Assembly (NCBI GenBank): GCA_016214895.1
Contig: JACRMR010000012.1
Span: forward strand, 423,142 to 487,141
Direction: 5' to 3'
DNA length: 64,000 nt
Origin: a candidate division KSB1 bacterium
Lineage (GTDB): Bacteria; Electryoneota; RPQS01
Under the pieces are notes generated by a model, which was given only the letters and a program-made list of their open reading frames with translations, searched no databases and was not told where the DNA came from. Positions 1-8,655 of this stretch are shown piece after piece (position 1 is the stretch's first letter; every line of letters begins with the position of its first letter). Both the position numbers and the translations under genes were made by a program.

Positions 1-1443
1 AAACGCGGCGCGGTCCTGCATCTCTTCGATATCAAGAAGAAGAAGGACTCGAGCGTCAGCAAGGGAGTGCGCGGCTATGCGATGTCGGAAGATCACAAGA
101 AGATCGTCGTGCGCAAGAAGAGCGGCTTCGTGGTGATGGATGCCGGAGACAAGAAGGAGCCGGAGGCCGACGAAGACGATAAGGACGCCGGGCTGCACCT
201 CGACGACTGGACCTACGACGTCGATCCGCGCGTGGAATGGAATCAAATCTTCAACGAGGCGTGGCGGCTGCAGCGTGACTTCTTCTATGATCCGGGCATG
301 CACGGCATCAATTGGAAAGCCCAGAAAGAGCATTACGGAACGCTCTTGAGTCGCATCTCGACCCGCGATGAACTCAACGACGTGATCGCGCAGATGATCA
401 GCGAGCTGAACGCCGGACATGCCTACGTCGGCGGCGGCGATCAGCAGGGCGGCAAGTCCGTCGGTGTCGGACTGCTCGGCGTGGACGTCACGCGCACGAG
501 TGACGGCTTCTACCGGATTGACCGCATTATTACCGCCGATCGCTGGGACACGAAGAACACGAGCCCGTTGGGTTGGCCGGGATTGAATGTAAAGGAAGGC
601 GACTATCTCGTCGCGATTGACGGACGCCCGACGAACAGCGTGCAGAATTATCTCGAATTGCTGAACAATAAGTCCGGCAAGCTCGTGATTGTGTCCACGA
701 ACGACAAGCCGTCGCTGGACGGAGCGAAGCAGCATGTGGTGAAACCGCTGGGTTCGGAGTACGAGTTACGCTACTGGGATTGGGTTTACAGCCGCGCGGA
801 ATACGTGCGGAAGGCCGCGGGCGACGAGATCGCATACGTGCATTTGAGCGACATGGGTCTGGACGGCATGATTCAGTGGATGCGCGAATATTATCCGCAA
901 GCCAAGCGCAAGGGACTGATTATGGACGTGCGCTACAACGGCGGCGGTAACATCGCGCGCTGGATTCTGTCGCAGCTCGAACATACCGTGTGGACGTGGG
1001 GACTGGCGCGCAATGGCTCGTTGGATTACTCGCCGGATCGCGCGTTCTACGGTCACATGATCGCGTTGTGCAACGAAGAGACCGGCTCCGACGGCGAGAC
1101 GTTCTCCGAGGGCTGGAAGCGACTCAAGATGGGACCGCTGGTCGGCATGCGCACGTGGGGCGGCTGGGTCGGCATTCGCGGCGACAAGCCGCTCATGGAT
1201 CGCGGCTTCCTGACGCAGCCGGAATTCACCGGCTGGGGCAAAGAGAGCAAGTGGTTGATTGAAGGTCCCGGCGTGACGCCCGATCTCGAACTCAAGAACT
1301 CGCCGAAGAAGATGCTGGAAGGCGTCGATGAGCAGTTGGATTACGCGATCAGCTATCTGAAGAAGAAGATCAAGGACGAGCCGTTGGATTGGCCGACGAT
1401 GCCGCCGTTCCCGAACAAGGCACCGACGGGGTACAAGAAATAG
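1..1443 (+). CDS. Tricorn protease homologue, C-terminal part (S41 family), 5' truncated by window
   Basis: The reading frame is open from base 1, so the true start lies outside the window; 480 codons are visible. The visible part holds the end of the beta-propeller region, the C1 helical domain (VEWNQIFNEAWRLQRDFFYD), a PDZ domain (GDYLVAIDGRP) and the C2 tail-specific-protease core (GLIMDVRYNGGG). Tricorn-type catalytic residues can be placed: His in NAGHAYVGGG and the nucleophilic Ser in NEETGSDGE. Family knowledge: tricorn enzymes degrade peptides released by other proteases. It is the only gene on the + strand and is followed by a good hairpin terminator. No signal peptide can be judged because the N-terminus is missing. 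Confidence 0.9.
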   Translation, partial: KRGAVLHLFDIKKKKDSSVSKGVRGYAMSEDHKKIVVRKKSGFVVMDAGDKKEPEADEDDKDAGLHLDDWTYDVDPRVEWNQIFNEAWRLQRDFFYDPGMHGINWKAQKEHYGTLLSRISTRDELNDVIAQMISELNAGHAYVGGGDQQGGKSVGVGLLGVDVTRTSDGFYRIDRIITADRWDTKNTSPLGWPGLNVKEGDYLVAIDGRPTNSVQNYLELLNNKSGKLVIVSTNDKPSLDGAKQHVVKPLGSEYELRYWDWVYSRAEYVRKAAGDEIAYVHLSDMGLDGMIQWMREYYPQAKRKGLIMDVRYNGGGNIARWILSQLEHTVWTWGLARNGSLDYSPDRAFYGHMIALCNEETGSDGETFSEGWKRLKMGPLVGMRTWGGWVGIRGDKPLMDRGFLTQPEFTGWGKESKWLIEGPGVTPDLELKNSPKKMLEGVDEQLDYAISYLKKKIKDEPLDWPTMPPFPNKAPTGYKK

Positions 1444-1470
1444 GTCGCGGCGAGGTTCGCACGGATGTTT

Positions 1471-1510
1471 AAGCGCGGGTAATCGAGAGATTGTCCGCGC
1501 TTCCTTGTTT
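1471..1510 (+). terminator. Rho-independent terminator of the tricorn protease gene
   Basis: Twenty-eight bases after the stop codon, AAGCGCGG (1471-1478) pairs with CCGCGCTT (1495-1502). An inner AATC/GATT pair closes a GAGA loop, and the T-rich stretch CCTTGTTT follows. Confidence 0.7.
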
Positions 1511-1519
1511 CGCGTGATT

Positions 1520-1885
1520 CCAACCGGGGTGGTGACGAACGATACGGTACTTGGCCGGGGATTTGGTCACCGCCTGCTGATGCCGAACCGACCCTATCTA
1601 ACTTCCCCGGAAACCGGGGAAGGACCCGACGGATTACGGCAGGGTCGGGAGACGAGCGATGCGGCACTTGAGCAGGGTCACGGTCCCTGGATGGCGATGC
1701 CGAACCGACCCCATCTAACTTCCCCGGAAACCGGGGAAGGACCCGACGGATTCCGGCAGGGTCTGGAGACGAGCGATGCTGCACTTGGGCAGGGACACGG
1801 TCCCTGAATGGTGATGCCGAACCGACCCCATCTAACTTCCCCGGAAACCGGGGAAGGACCCGACGGATTACGTCGGATCTGGAGA
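1520..1885. repeat. Array of 117-bp tandem repeats, about three units, in the convergent intergenic region
   Basis: The start ATGCCGAACCGACC recurs at 1580, 1697 and 1814, an exact period of 117 bp. Units 1580-1696 and 1697-1813 are nearly identical; the third breaks off around 1880. A diverged copy of the second half of the unit precedes them (about 1520-1579). Each unit contains the palindrome CTTCCCCGGAAACCGGGGAAG and a second palindrome of the type GCAGGGACACGGTCCCTG. The unit length is a multiple of three, so open frames run through it on both strands, but nothing suggests translation. The whole gap 1444-2048 holds only this array and two terminators. Confidence 0.85.
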
Positions 1886-1995
1886 CCCTGCACAATACGA
1901 CTCTCCGATTCCGGGCATCCGAAGACGGGTGCCTCGGCGAAGAAGATTCCGGCCGGGTTGCGAAGACTTAACCCGGCTCGGCGGGACGGTATGCA

Positions 1996-2027
1996 AAACG
2001 GGCGACACCGCGTGGTGCCGCCCGTTT
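1996..2027 (-). terminator. Hairpin terminator of the T9SS cargo gene
   Basis: AAACGGGCGACACC (1996-2009) pairs with TGGTGCCGCCCGTTT (2013-2027) around a GCG loop, 22 bp after the stop codon of the - strand gene. On the - strand the stem runs into TTTTGC. Confidence 0.6.
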
Positions 2028-2048
2028 CGGATTTGCCGTGAAGCAGAG

Positions 2049-4121
2049 TTACTTCATCAAGAGCATTTTGCGAATGGCCGTGAAGTCGTTGGCTTCCATC
2101 CGGTAGTAATAGAGGCCGCTGGGCAGCGTGGCCGCATCGAAGGTGACCGCATGGGCACCGGCAGTGAGATTGCCGCTGACCAACGTCCGTACTTCCTGAC
2201 CGACCAGATTGTAAACCGACAACTTGACGTACGATGCGGCCGGAAGTTCGAAGCGGATTTCCGTCGCAGGATTGAAGGGATTCGGGTAGTTCTGTTCGAG
2301 CGAGTAAGCTGCCGGAAGTGTTCCAGCCTGATCATCGGCCGCCGTACCGGCGATACCGTTACCGCGAACCAGAATTGTCAGGTCCGGATCGTTATTCGAG
2401 TTGTTGGTGATCGCCAGCAAGCCGTTGTAAGCGCGGACCGCCGAGGGGTTAAACGTGAGCGTTACCAGCTCGGAATCCTGCGCCGCCACGGTAACCGTCG
2501 CGGGAGCGATCGTGTACGCCGAACGAATCGAGGCCGGCGTGAGCTGCATTTGGGTTATGTTCAACGCGTCCTGGCCGCCATCATTGTGAATCCACAATTC
2601 GACCTGCGAATTGGTGGTGCCGGTCGTATCCACGTCGCCGAAGAACAAGGTGTCCTGACTGAGGCGAATGACGGGGAAGGGCGGCGATTGGCTGGACGTG
2701 TCCACGTAGGCCTGCAGACACCAGTTGCCCGACTCATCGACGAACCACTCGCCACCGTCACTGGCCGCCTGATAGGAGATCACACCCATGTTCGTGATCC
2801 CCGCGCAGTTCGGCGGGCTGTCATCCTTGCCCAAACCGACTGCACCCTGGAAGAGGTAGGCAATGGTAAACGTGCCCTCGAAAACCAAGACCGGAGGATT
2901 GACCGGGATCGAGTTCCAGCCGACGATAACTGCCGGGGTTGACGTCCACAGCGGGACGCCGGCGGGCAGACCATCCTCGCCATTCAGATAGATGCGAAAA
3001 TCGCCGGCGCCGGCGGTACCCACCGCCACCCGAAGTGATTCAATCGAAGCCGGATAGGTGGTCGGCGTGTAGGCAACGCCCCAGCCGTTGCCCTCCGAGA
3101 AGCCGACGGAACTTTCGGGTGCTCCGTTGTCATCATAACGGTACCAACGGTGATTGCCACCTGCGAAAAAGCGCAGGTTGGTCACATCATTCTCGGCGTT
3201 CGCATCGCTGTCATTCGCGACGGTGCAGGTCACGAAGTACTCGCCCGCGGTGTTGCAGGTGAACGTCGCGGGAGCGTCGATCGTGGCCAGCGCGTCACGC
3301 GGAATCGCATCGGCCAGCACGTCATCCTCATAGACAACGCCACCACCGGGACCCTCGACGGACCAGGCCACCACGTAGTTCGGGATGTCACGATTGCCGG
3401 TATTCTCGATAATCGTGTGCAGCGTGATCTCTTCGCCGACTTCTACATTGAATGACGGCTGGTTGGCCGAGGTCGTGTTGTAGCATTCGCGGGCGGTGAG
3501 ATCATAGAACGCATCGCCGATCAAACCGCCGACGCGAATGAAGAAGTCGCCGCCAGTGGCCTGGTACGTTCCCATGCGGCCGCCGGTGAACGCAATTCGG
3601 CTACGCTGGTTCGTGTTCGCATTGTCCAGCAGGATTTGAAAACCGCCGGTGGCCTGATTACCGCCCGGGACCGGACCGAGGATCACGAGAAAGTCCGTAT
3701 TCGCCGCGATTTCAACCGTGTCCGGAGCGTTGGTATCATTCCATGTGAAATCGGGCAACGGGCCATCGACTCGCCAGTTGGCGAGCACAGCACCGGGCTG
3801 AGTGCCGTTTGGTGTGCAAACGTAAACGGAGCACGGAGCAGCGTTCTGGATCGCATTCAGAGAAGCGAAATAGACGCTCACCAGCCGAAACGTGGCTGGC
3901 GCCGTAAAACGCGTGTAGATCCAGTAGTTGAGCTGCGGATAGTAAGCCGACGGATTGTCGTCATCATAGATGATAGAGTCCGGCTGCGGGTCGTCGAGTG
4001 TGCCTCTCCAGTCCAGCCCGCCCGCCGGAAGGAGACTGTAGTCCACCATCACCGGTTCATTGGCGAAGGCTGCGCCCAGAAGCGCGAGCATGCCGATGAC
4101 CATCAAAGCTCTAAACAACAT
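2049..4121 (-). CDS. Secreted protein with C-terminal type IX secretion sorting domain
   Basis: 690 residues. The ATG at 4121 is chosen over an in-frame start 18 codons upstream because it opens a signal peptide (MLFRALMVIGMLALLGAAFA) and has AGAGGA about 9 bases upstream. The middle contains a CARDB-like beta-sandwich (ITLHTIIENTGN, about 235-320) and a 'choice-of-anchor D'/ASPM-like domain (VELWIHNDGG... LTFNPSAVRAYNG, about 510-600). The last 80 residues are a T9SS type A sorting domain: SLEQNYPNPFNPATEIRF, then a short beta-domain ending in basic residues. Family knowledge: such proteins cross the outer membrane by T9SS and are often cleaved and anchored. No enzymatic domain is recognisable. 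It is a monocistronic gene with its own terminator and a probable sigma-54 promoter at 4274-4290. Confidence 0.88.
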   Translation of the reverse strand: MLFRALMVIGMLALLGAAFANEPVMVDYSLLPAGGLDWRGTLDDPQPDSIIYDDDNPSAYYPQLNYWIYTRFTAPATFRLVSVYFASLNAIQNAAPCSVYVCTPNGTQPGAVLANWRVDGPLPDFTWNDTNAPDTVEIAANTDFLVILGPVPGGNQATGGFQILLDNANTNQRSRIAFTGGRMGTYQATGGDFFIRVGGLIGDAFYDLTARECYNTTSANQPSFNVEVGEEITLHTIIENTGNRDIPNYVVAWSVEGPGGGVVYEDDVLADAIPRDALATIDAPATFTCNTAGEYFVTCTVANDSDANAENDVTNLRFFAGGNHRWYRYDDNGAPESSVGFSEGNGWGVAYTPTTYPASIESLRVAVGTAGAGDFRIYLNGEDGLPAGVPLWTSTPAVIVGWNSIPVNPPVLVFEGTFTIAYLFQGAVGLGKDDSPPNCAGITNMGVISYQAASDGGEWFVDESGNWCLQAYVDTSSQSPPFPVIRLSQDTLFFGDVDTTGTTNSQVELWIHNDGGQDALNITQMQLTPASIRSAYTIAPATVTVAAQDSELVTLTFNPSAVRAYNGLLAITNNSNNDPDLTILVRGNGIAGTAADDQAGTLPAAYSLEQNYPNPFNPATEIRFELPAASYVKLSVYNLVGQEVRTLVSGNLTAGAHAVTFDAATLPSGLYYYRMEANDFTAIRKMLLMK

Positions 4122-4273
4122 GGTCAGTGTCCTCTTTGTAGGTTGATTGCAGTATAGAAAGATTTGTGGAATCACTCGGGGAATTCAGACTCCCGGTTCC
4201 GAAACGGAGCGGAATTCCGGCCGATTCGAAAGGCATGGGGGGCTGATGGTTAGAAGGAAGGCGGGGAGCAATG

Positions 4274-4290
4274 TTGCAATCGTCGTGCCT
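4274..4290 (-). promoter_or_regulatory. Candidate sigma-54 (-24/-12) promoter of the T9SS cargo gene
   Basis: On the - strand the sequence is AGGCACGACGATTGCAA. Compared with the consensus TGGCACG-N4-TTGCA it has one mismatch, and the GG and GC dinucleotides are exactly 10 bases apart. It lies about 150 bp upstream of the ATG in a 276-bp gap. The window also encodes a sigma-54 activator at 29670-30968. No activator-binding inverted repeat was identified. Confidence 0.55.
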
Positions 4291-4397
4291 TGATTCGATC
4301 AACATATAATCAATCGTTACAGTATTTTACGGTGCCAATTCAGCACACATTGCAGCACGATCATGCATCAATACCGCAGCGCCGCGCAGAGAATGCG

Positions 4398-5015
4398 CTA
4401 CGACGGCGCGGGTACGACGGCGGGAATTGCGCCATAGAGGCCCCGCGCCCGGATGTAGTCCACAACTGCCTGCGGCAACAGACCACTCACGTCTTCACCG
4501 CTTTGCAACCGGCGACGGATTTCCGTGGCGCTGATCTCCTGCAACGGCGATTTCAAGACACGAGTCCGCGCCAGATACTGCGGAAGGACCTGCCCGAGAT
4601 CGAATCCCGGCCGCGGCAGCACCGCCACGAGCGTATCGCGGAAGAGACACTCGGGGTCCTTCCACTGCGGCAATTCGATCAGCGAATCGGCGCCGACAAT
4701 CAACCAGAGTTCGCGCGGCCCCGGAGGCAACGCCGCAATCACGCGTTTTACGGTATCCGTCGTATAACCCAACCCCACCGCATCCTCTTCATAGGTCGCC
4801 AGCTCAAGATGCGGGAATTCCGCGAGCGCGAGCCTCAGCATCTCCTTGCGCTGCGGATAGGGCGTCAACTGGTCGCTGTCCTTGTGCGGCGGTCGCGGAT
4901 TGGGCAACATGAGCATCGTGTCCAAGCCGAGTTCGACGCGCGCCGATTCCACCGTCCGCAGGTGACCGTAGTGGACCGGATCGAAGGTCCCGCCAAACAT
5001 ACCGATTCTTCTCAT
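4398..5015 (-). CDS. nadD: Nicotinate-nucleotide adenylyltransferase
   Basis: Transfers AMP from ATP to nicotinate mononucleotide, giving deamido-NAD in NAD biosynthesis; cytoplasmic. The 205 residues match the family length. The nucleotidyltransferase motif GGTFDPVHYGH is at the N-terminus, PNPRPPHK follows, and ISATEIRRRL near the C-terminus is the second ATP-binding motif. The start codon overlaps the stop of the upstream TPR gene as ATGA, so the two are translationally coupled. It is the last gene of the run that begins at ruvX. Confidence 0.95.
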   Translation of the reverse strand: MRRIGMFGGTFDPVHYGHLRTVESARVELGLDTMLMLPNPRPPHKDSDQLTPYPQRKEMLRLALAEFPHLELATYEEDAVGLGYTTDTVKRVIAALPPGPRELWLIVGADSLIELPQWKDPECLFRDTLVAVLPRPGFDLGQVLPQYLARTRVLKSPLQEISATEIRRRLQSGEDVSGLLPQAVVDYIRARGLYGAIPAVVPAPS

Positions 5016-5872
5016 GGCGTCGTCGCGTTGTTCAGCGGCATCGGCTCCGCCTTGCGGAGAGCATGAGCATATAGCAAGCGCGCCGCTTCGCGGCGGCCGC
5101 CGGTCGGATAGCGATCGAGGTAGGCTTTAGACTCGTCGCGCGCGCGCGGCCAGTCCTTGAGCGACGCGAAACAGCGCGCCTTCAGATATTGCGCCGATTC
5201 GGCCCAGGAGGTATCGTAGTAGTCGGAGAGTACGATGTCCGCGTAGAGCGCCGCCGAGGCATATTCCTGCAACCGAAAATACAACTCCGCCGCCGCAAAT
5301 TCCTTGTGCGCGAGCTGCTCGCGGCAAAACGTGATGTAACGGTACGCGCTGTCGGTCAGCGCGTGACCGGCGTTGTCTTCGAGAAACCGCTGAAAGGTAT
5401 CGAAGGCCTTGGTCGTGTATTCCTGATCGAGCGCGTAAGACGGCGCTTGCTCATAGTAACACCGTCCCTCCCAGTAGGCCGCGTCGCCCACCAACTTCGA
5501 GAATGGATACTGCGTGATCAGGCGATGGAACTCGTCCGCCGCGATGATGTAGTCATCCTGCTCGAAACTCGTTCGCGCCAGATAGAACTGCGCCGAATCG
5601 ATGAACGCGGATCCGGAATAGTTCAGGGTGATGTCGCGCAAAATCTGCTGCGCGCGGTAGTAGCGCTCACGGCGAAACAGATCCATGGCCCGCGACCAGG
5701 CCTCGTCAGCGGGCAGCACCGTGCCGGATTTGCGCTTACGCTCCTTGGGCTGCTTGGGCGGTCGTTGGTTGCGTTCCTGCCCGCCGCCGGGGAGCGGAAA
5801 ATCCTCCTGCGCGAGGAGGGCGGACGGCGAGAGAAAATCAAACGCGGCCAGCAGGAGGCCGAGCGAGAGCAT
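5012..5872 (-). CDS. BamD/CpoB-like periplasmic TPR protein
   Basis: 286 residues from ATG 5872, which opens the signal peptide MLSLGLLLAAFDFLSPSALLAQ. A longer reading frame upstream overlaps the neighbouring small gene and looks unlike protein. After a Pro/Arg/Lys-rich linker, residues about 55-280 form TPR-type helical repeats of the outer-membrane lipoprotein BamD class (YYRAQQILRDITLNYSGSAF, EFHRLITQYPFSKLVGDAAYW). BamD acts in outer-membrane protein assembly, but here no lipobox cysteine is present at the signal-peptide end, so a soluble YbgF/CpoB-like role is equally possible. It overlaps nadD by 4 bp. Confidence 0.65.
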   Translation of the reverse strand: MLSLGLLLAAFDFLSPSALLAQEDFPLPGGGQERNQRPPKQPKERKRKSGTVLPADEAWSRAMDLFRRERYYRAQQILRDITLNYSGSAFIDSAQFYLARTSFEQDDYIIAADEFHRLITQYPFSKLVGDAAYWEGRCYYEQAPSYALDQEYTTKAFDTFQRFLEDNAGHALTDSAYRYITFCREQLAHKEFAAAELYFRLQEYASAALYADIVLSDYYDTSWAESAQYLKARCFASLKDWPRARDESKAYLDRYPTGGRREAARLLYAHALRKAEPMPLNNATTP

Positions 5873-5903
5873 ACGCGAGATGCGGAGGAGACGATTCAGG
5901 GGA

Positions 5904-6149
5904 CTACTTTGAGCGAAGTGTGAAGAGCGCGACGACCGCGCCCACGCCGAGGATGATGACACCGAGGGGATACAGCCAGGCTTCACGCAGACCGGCCGGG
6001 TTGGCCAGCGAATCGGCGAGCGAAAGCGAGCTGTCAGCCAAAGCTGGAAGCGAATCGGGTGGCAGTGAGGTACGCAGCGAATCCGCCAGAGCCGCGGCAA
6101 CCGATAGCACCAAGCAGCCAAACCACATGAACAGAAACCGGCGCGTCAT
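5904..6149 (-). CDS. Small membrane protein, function unknown
   Basis: 81 residues with a signal-like N-terminus (FLFMWFGCLVLSVAAALA), a Ser/Leu/Pro/Asp-rich middle with repeated 'LADS' (ADSLRTSLPPDSLPALADS, SLADSLANP), and a C-terminal transmembrane helix (LYPLGVIILGVGAVVALFTL) ending in a short basic tail. It fits tightly between the PorQ-like gene (4-bp gap) and the BamD-like gene, which suggests envelope work. No family recognised. The signal segment contains a Cys (WFGC), but the context is not a clear lipobox. Confidence 0.65.
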   Translation of the reverse strand: MTRRFLFMWFGCLVLSVAAALADSLRTSLPPDSLPALADSSLSLADSLANPAGLREAWLYPLGVIILGVGAVVALFTLRSK

Positions 6150-6153
6150 CGCG

Positions 6154-7143
6154 TTACCAGCGCCAGGCGCATGTCAGCGACGCGACGCCCAATTCGGGTG
6201 TGCGCTTGCGATACTGGACGGCCACGGCGAGCTGCAGGATATCATCGGGAACGACCAAGCGAGCAGCGCGCGAACGGAACCAATTCCCATCGAGCAGACC
6301 AAGGCCCGCGGTCCAGACCCAGCGCGGACTGCGCGAGAATTGCATGCCACCCGCCCGCACCGCCAGCGCCCGCGCCGGACGCCATTCCACTCCGGCATGC
6401 GGTTCAAGATAGGCGTGACGATCGGGCTGAGTCAGATTCATGACCTGCGCACAGAGCGTGACCCCGCCCCGATGCCACGCCACGCCGGCAGCGGTGGTGC
6501 CGTCGTCGCGGCGATCCAGCGGGTGCCAGACGCGATTACCGGTTCCCGGAAAGCGCTGATACTGAATTCCTAACGCCAAACCGCGCGGTCGCAGAATCAC
6601 GCCGTAAGAGTAGCCTTCGGCCTGCGCATCGGAGTAGTTGTAGTACCGGTCGATCCGGCCGCCCACCGCCACTCGCGGTTGCAAGTTCAGCGTCCCCGCA
6701 ATACTATTCTGATGCGAGAACAACGACGAATGTTGCTCGTAATCAACGTAATCGAGTGTGTGCCCGGGCTGCATCACCGGTCGCGAAAGCAGCACGGCCA
6801 GCGTGAAGTAGCGATTGCGATAGGCGCCGGCACTGACGATCAGGCGCGCGGTTTCGGCGGCAATCTCCGCATCCCGTTTGCCCGGGTTCACATCACGGGC
6901 GTAGTTCGCGATTTGCAGCGGAGCCGCCGGATTGAAGACCAGTGCTCCGATGCGCGCGGATCGTGAGCCGAACAGCGAAAGTCCGGCGGGATTGATGCTC
7001 TCGCTCTGCGGCGGGTAGGCCAGCGCCACCGTACTCGCGCCCAAGGCGAGGTCCCGGCTGAATGACGGATTCGGCGCGAGCGTGATCCATTCCAGCGCCA
7101 GCGCCGAGCGAAAGAGCAGAATGACTAAGAGAAGTCGGAACAC
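6154..7143 (-). CDS. PorV/PorQ-like outer-membrane beta-barrel protein
   Basis: 329 residues. A signal peptide (MFRLLLVILLFRSALA) is followed by the typical start of this family: ARD-type repeats with DLALGASTVALAYPPQSESINPAGLSLF, meaning a conserved 'Gly-Ala ... Asn-Pro-Ala-Gly-Leu' segment, then alternating amphipathic strands rich in Arg/Tyr. In FCB bacteria such barrels assist T9SS (PorV, PorQ) or transport hydrophobic compounds (FadL-like). The assignment rests on the N-terminal motif and overall strand pattern. It lies directly downstream of lnt and upstream of a small membrane protein. Confidence 0.65.
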   Translation of the reverse strand: MFRLLLVILLFRSALALEWITLAPNPSFSRDLALGASTVALAYPPQSESINPAGLSLFGSRSARIGALVFNPAAPLQIANYARDVNPGKRDAEIAAETARLIVSAGAYRNRYFTLAVLLSRPVMQPGHTLDYVDYEQHSSLFSHQNSIAGTLNLQPRVAVGGRIDRYYNYSDAQAEGYSYGVILRPRGLALGIQYQRFPGTGNRVWHPLDRRDDGTTAAGVAWHRGGVTLCAQVMNLTQPDRHAYLEPHAGVEWRPARALAVRAGGMQFSRSPRWVWTAGLGLLDGNWFRSRAARLVVPDDILQLAVAVQYRKRTPELGVASLTCAWRW

Positions 7144-7152
7144 AAGCCCGGC

Positions 7153-8655
7153 TCAGGCGCGGCGCGCCTTCAGGTATAATGCGCCAACCAAGGCCAGCAA
7201 CGCGCAGGAATAGAACGGCAGCCACAAACGCGAACAGCGCGCGGCCGGCGTAATCCCCGACTCCAGCGGCACGCTGCATTGCACGATGCCGGCCTGATCG
7301 AGATTCAGCCGTGAGGCAATCTCGCCCGTCGGCAGGATGATGGCCGGATAGCCGAGATTAGCGGCGCGCACGATGGAGCGTCTGACCGCGACGGCCCGCA
7401 GGCGAGTCAATTCGAGATGCTGCGACTGCTCAGAGGAACGACCGTACCAGCCGTCTTCGGTGATATTGGCAAGCAACAGCGCGCCGTGCGTGACCATATC
7501 CGCCGCCACATCGGGAAAGAGCACCTCGAAGCAGATCAGACAGGCAAACGGCGGGATCGCGCCGTGACGGTCGAAGACCTCGACTTCGCGGGCGGGCATG
7601 AACTCGGCCTGGCCCAGCCGAACCTTGCCCAGAAATGGAAACAGCCGCTGGCCCGGAATGCGTTCGCCAAACGGCACCAGATGCACTTTGGCGGATGCTT
7701 GCAGCTCCGGCTCGTCAGGACGCACGTAGAAGGCCGCGTTATACGGTGCCATGCCGCGTTGCGCTTCGCCCGCATAGTCCGTGGCGCCCGTGACGATGGC
7801 GAGACCGGATGAGTCACTCAGGTGTTGCAACCGCCGCCGCGCCCAATCGCGAAAACGCAAGGGCACCGGCGTCGCCGTCTCCGGCCAGACGACCAATTCG
7901 ATGTTGGAATCCGCAAGCGGCCGCGTGGCCGCTACGTAGCAATCGAGAATCGCTTCGCTGGTCCCATCCCACTTATCATCGACGGGGGTGTTCACCTGCA
8001 CCGCCGCCACATCAAGCCGCGGCCCGCGATCAAGACTCCAGAGGCGGACCACCCCGTAAAGCGGTACGGAAAGCAGCACCAGCAGAAAGAGCGACACCGA
8101 CAGCCAATGGCGGCGCGACGTCAGGACGAGAAAGAGCAGCGCGTTCACGGAGAGCACCCACAGGCTCAGGCCGTACACGTCGCCCAGTTCAACCATCTGA
8201 ATCGCCGGTAAGAATCGGGACTGACTGAGCGCCCAGATGGCCCAGGGAAAGCCGAGTTCACCCGTACCCCAGAAGACTTCGAGGAAAACATACAGCGCCA
8301 CAAAGAGCGCAACACTCCAGACGGCGCCATGCCGAGCATGAATTCGCGACACCGCCCAGGCACTGACCGACCACACCGTCGCCAGAATCGCCACCACCGC
8401 GAACGCCGAGGTCCACGCGAGCCAAACCGGCGCGCCGCTGTTCAGTCCAATCCAATAGAGCAGCCCGCCGAAGAACACGAACCCGGCGGCGTAGCCATGT
8501 CGCCGCGCCCGCTTGCCGTCCACATGAACCGCCGCAAACAGAAAGGGAACGAGCGCGAAATAGGCGAGCGGCCAGAAGCCGAAGGGCGGAAAACAGAAGA
8601 TTCCAAGAACGGCCGAGAGATAGAAGCCAGCGACGTCAGCGAAATATGATTTCAA
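7153..8655 (-). CDS. lnt: Apolipoprotein N-acyltransferase
   Basis: Adds the third acyl chain to the N-terminal cysteine of lipoproteins at the inner membrane. 500 residues: about six transmembrane segments in residues 1-200, then a nitrilase-type domain. The catalytic triad is visible: Glu in VVWPETATP, Lys in KVHLVPFGE and Cys in LICFEVLFPD. A last transmembrane helix lies at the C-terminus. The start is a TTG that overlaps the stop of the upstream oxidoreductase (TTGA), which points to coupling. Its presence shows a Gram-negative lipoprotein pathway. Confidence 0.93.
   Translation of the reverse strand: MKSYFADVAGFYLSAVLGIFCFPPFGFWPLAYFALVPFLFAAVHVDGKRARRHGYAAGFVFFGGLLYWIGLNSGAPVWLAWTSAFAVVAILATVWSVSAWAVSRIHARHGAVWSVALFVALYVFLEVFWGTGELGFPWAIWALSQSRFLPAIQMVELGDVYGLSLWVLSVNALLFLVLTSRRHWLSVSLFLLVLLSVPLYGVVRLWSLDRGPRLDVAAVQVNTPVDDKWDGTSEAILDCYVAATRPLADSNIELVVWPETATPVPLRFRDWARRRLQHLSDSSGLAIVTGATDYAGEAQRGMAPYNAAFYVRPDEPELQASAKVHLVPFGERIPGQRLFPFLGKVRLGQAEFMPAREVEVFDRHGAIPPFACLICFEVLFPDVAADMVTHGALLLANITEDGWYGRSSEQSQHLELTRLRAVAVRRSIVRAANLGYPAIILPTGEIASRLNLDQAGIVQCSVPLESGITPAARCSRLWLPFYSCALLALVGALYLKARRA

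Noticed and set aside
1520-1885. Possible CRISPR array
   Set aside because: Units are 117 bp, nearly identical over their full length and have no unique spacers.
1353-1895. Open frame of 180 codons on the - strand (and shorter + strand frames) through the repeat array
   Set aside because: The frames exist because the 117-bp unit is a multiple of three without stops; composition is Arg/Pro/Ser-rich and the frame runs into the tricorn gene.
4318-4350. TTGGCAC on the - strand as a second sigma-54 site
   Set aside because: The GC of the -12 element is missing at the required distance.
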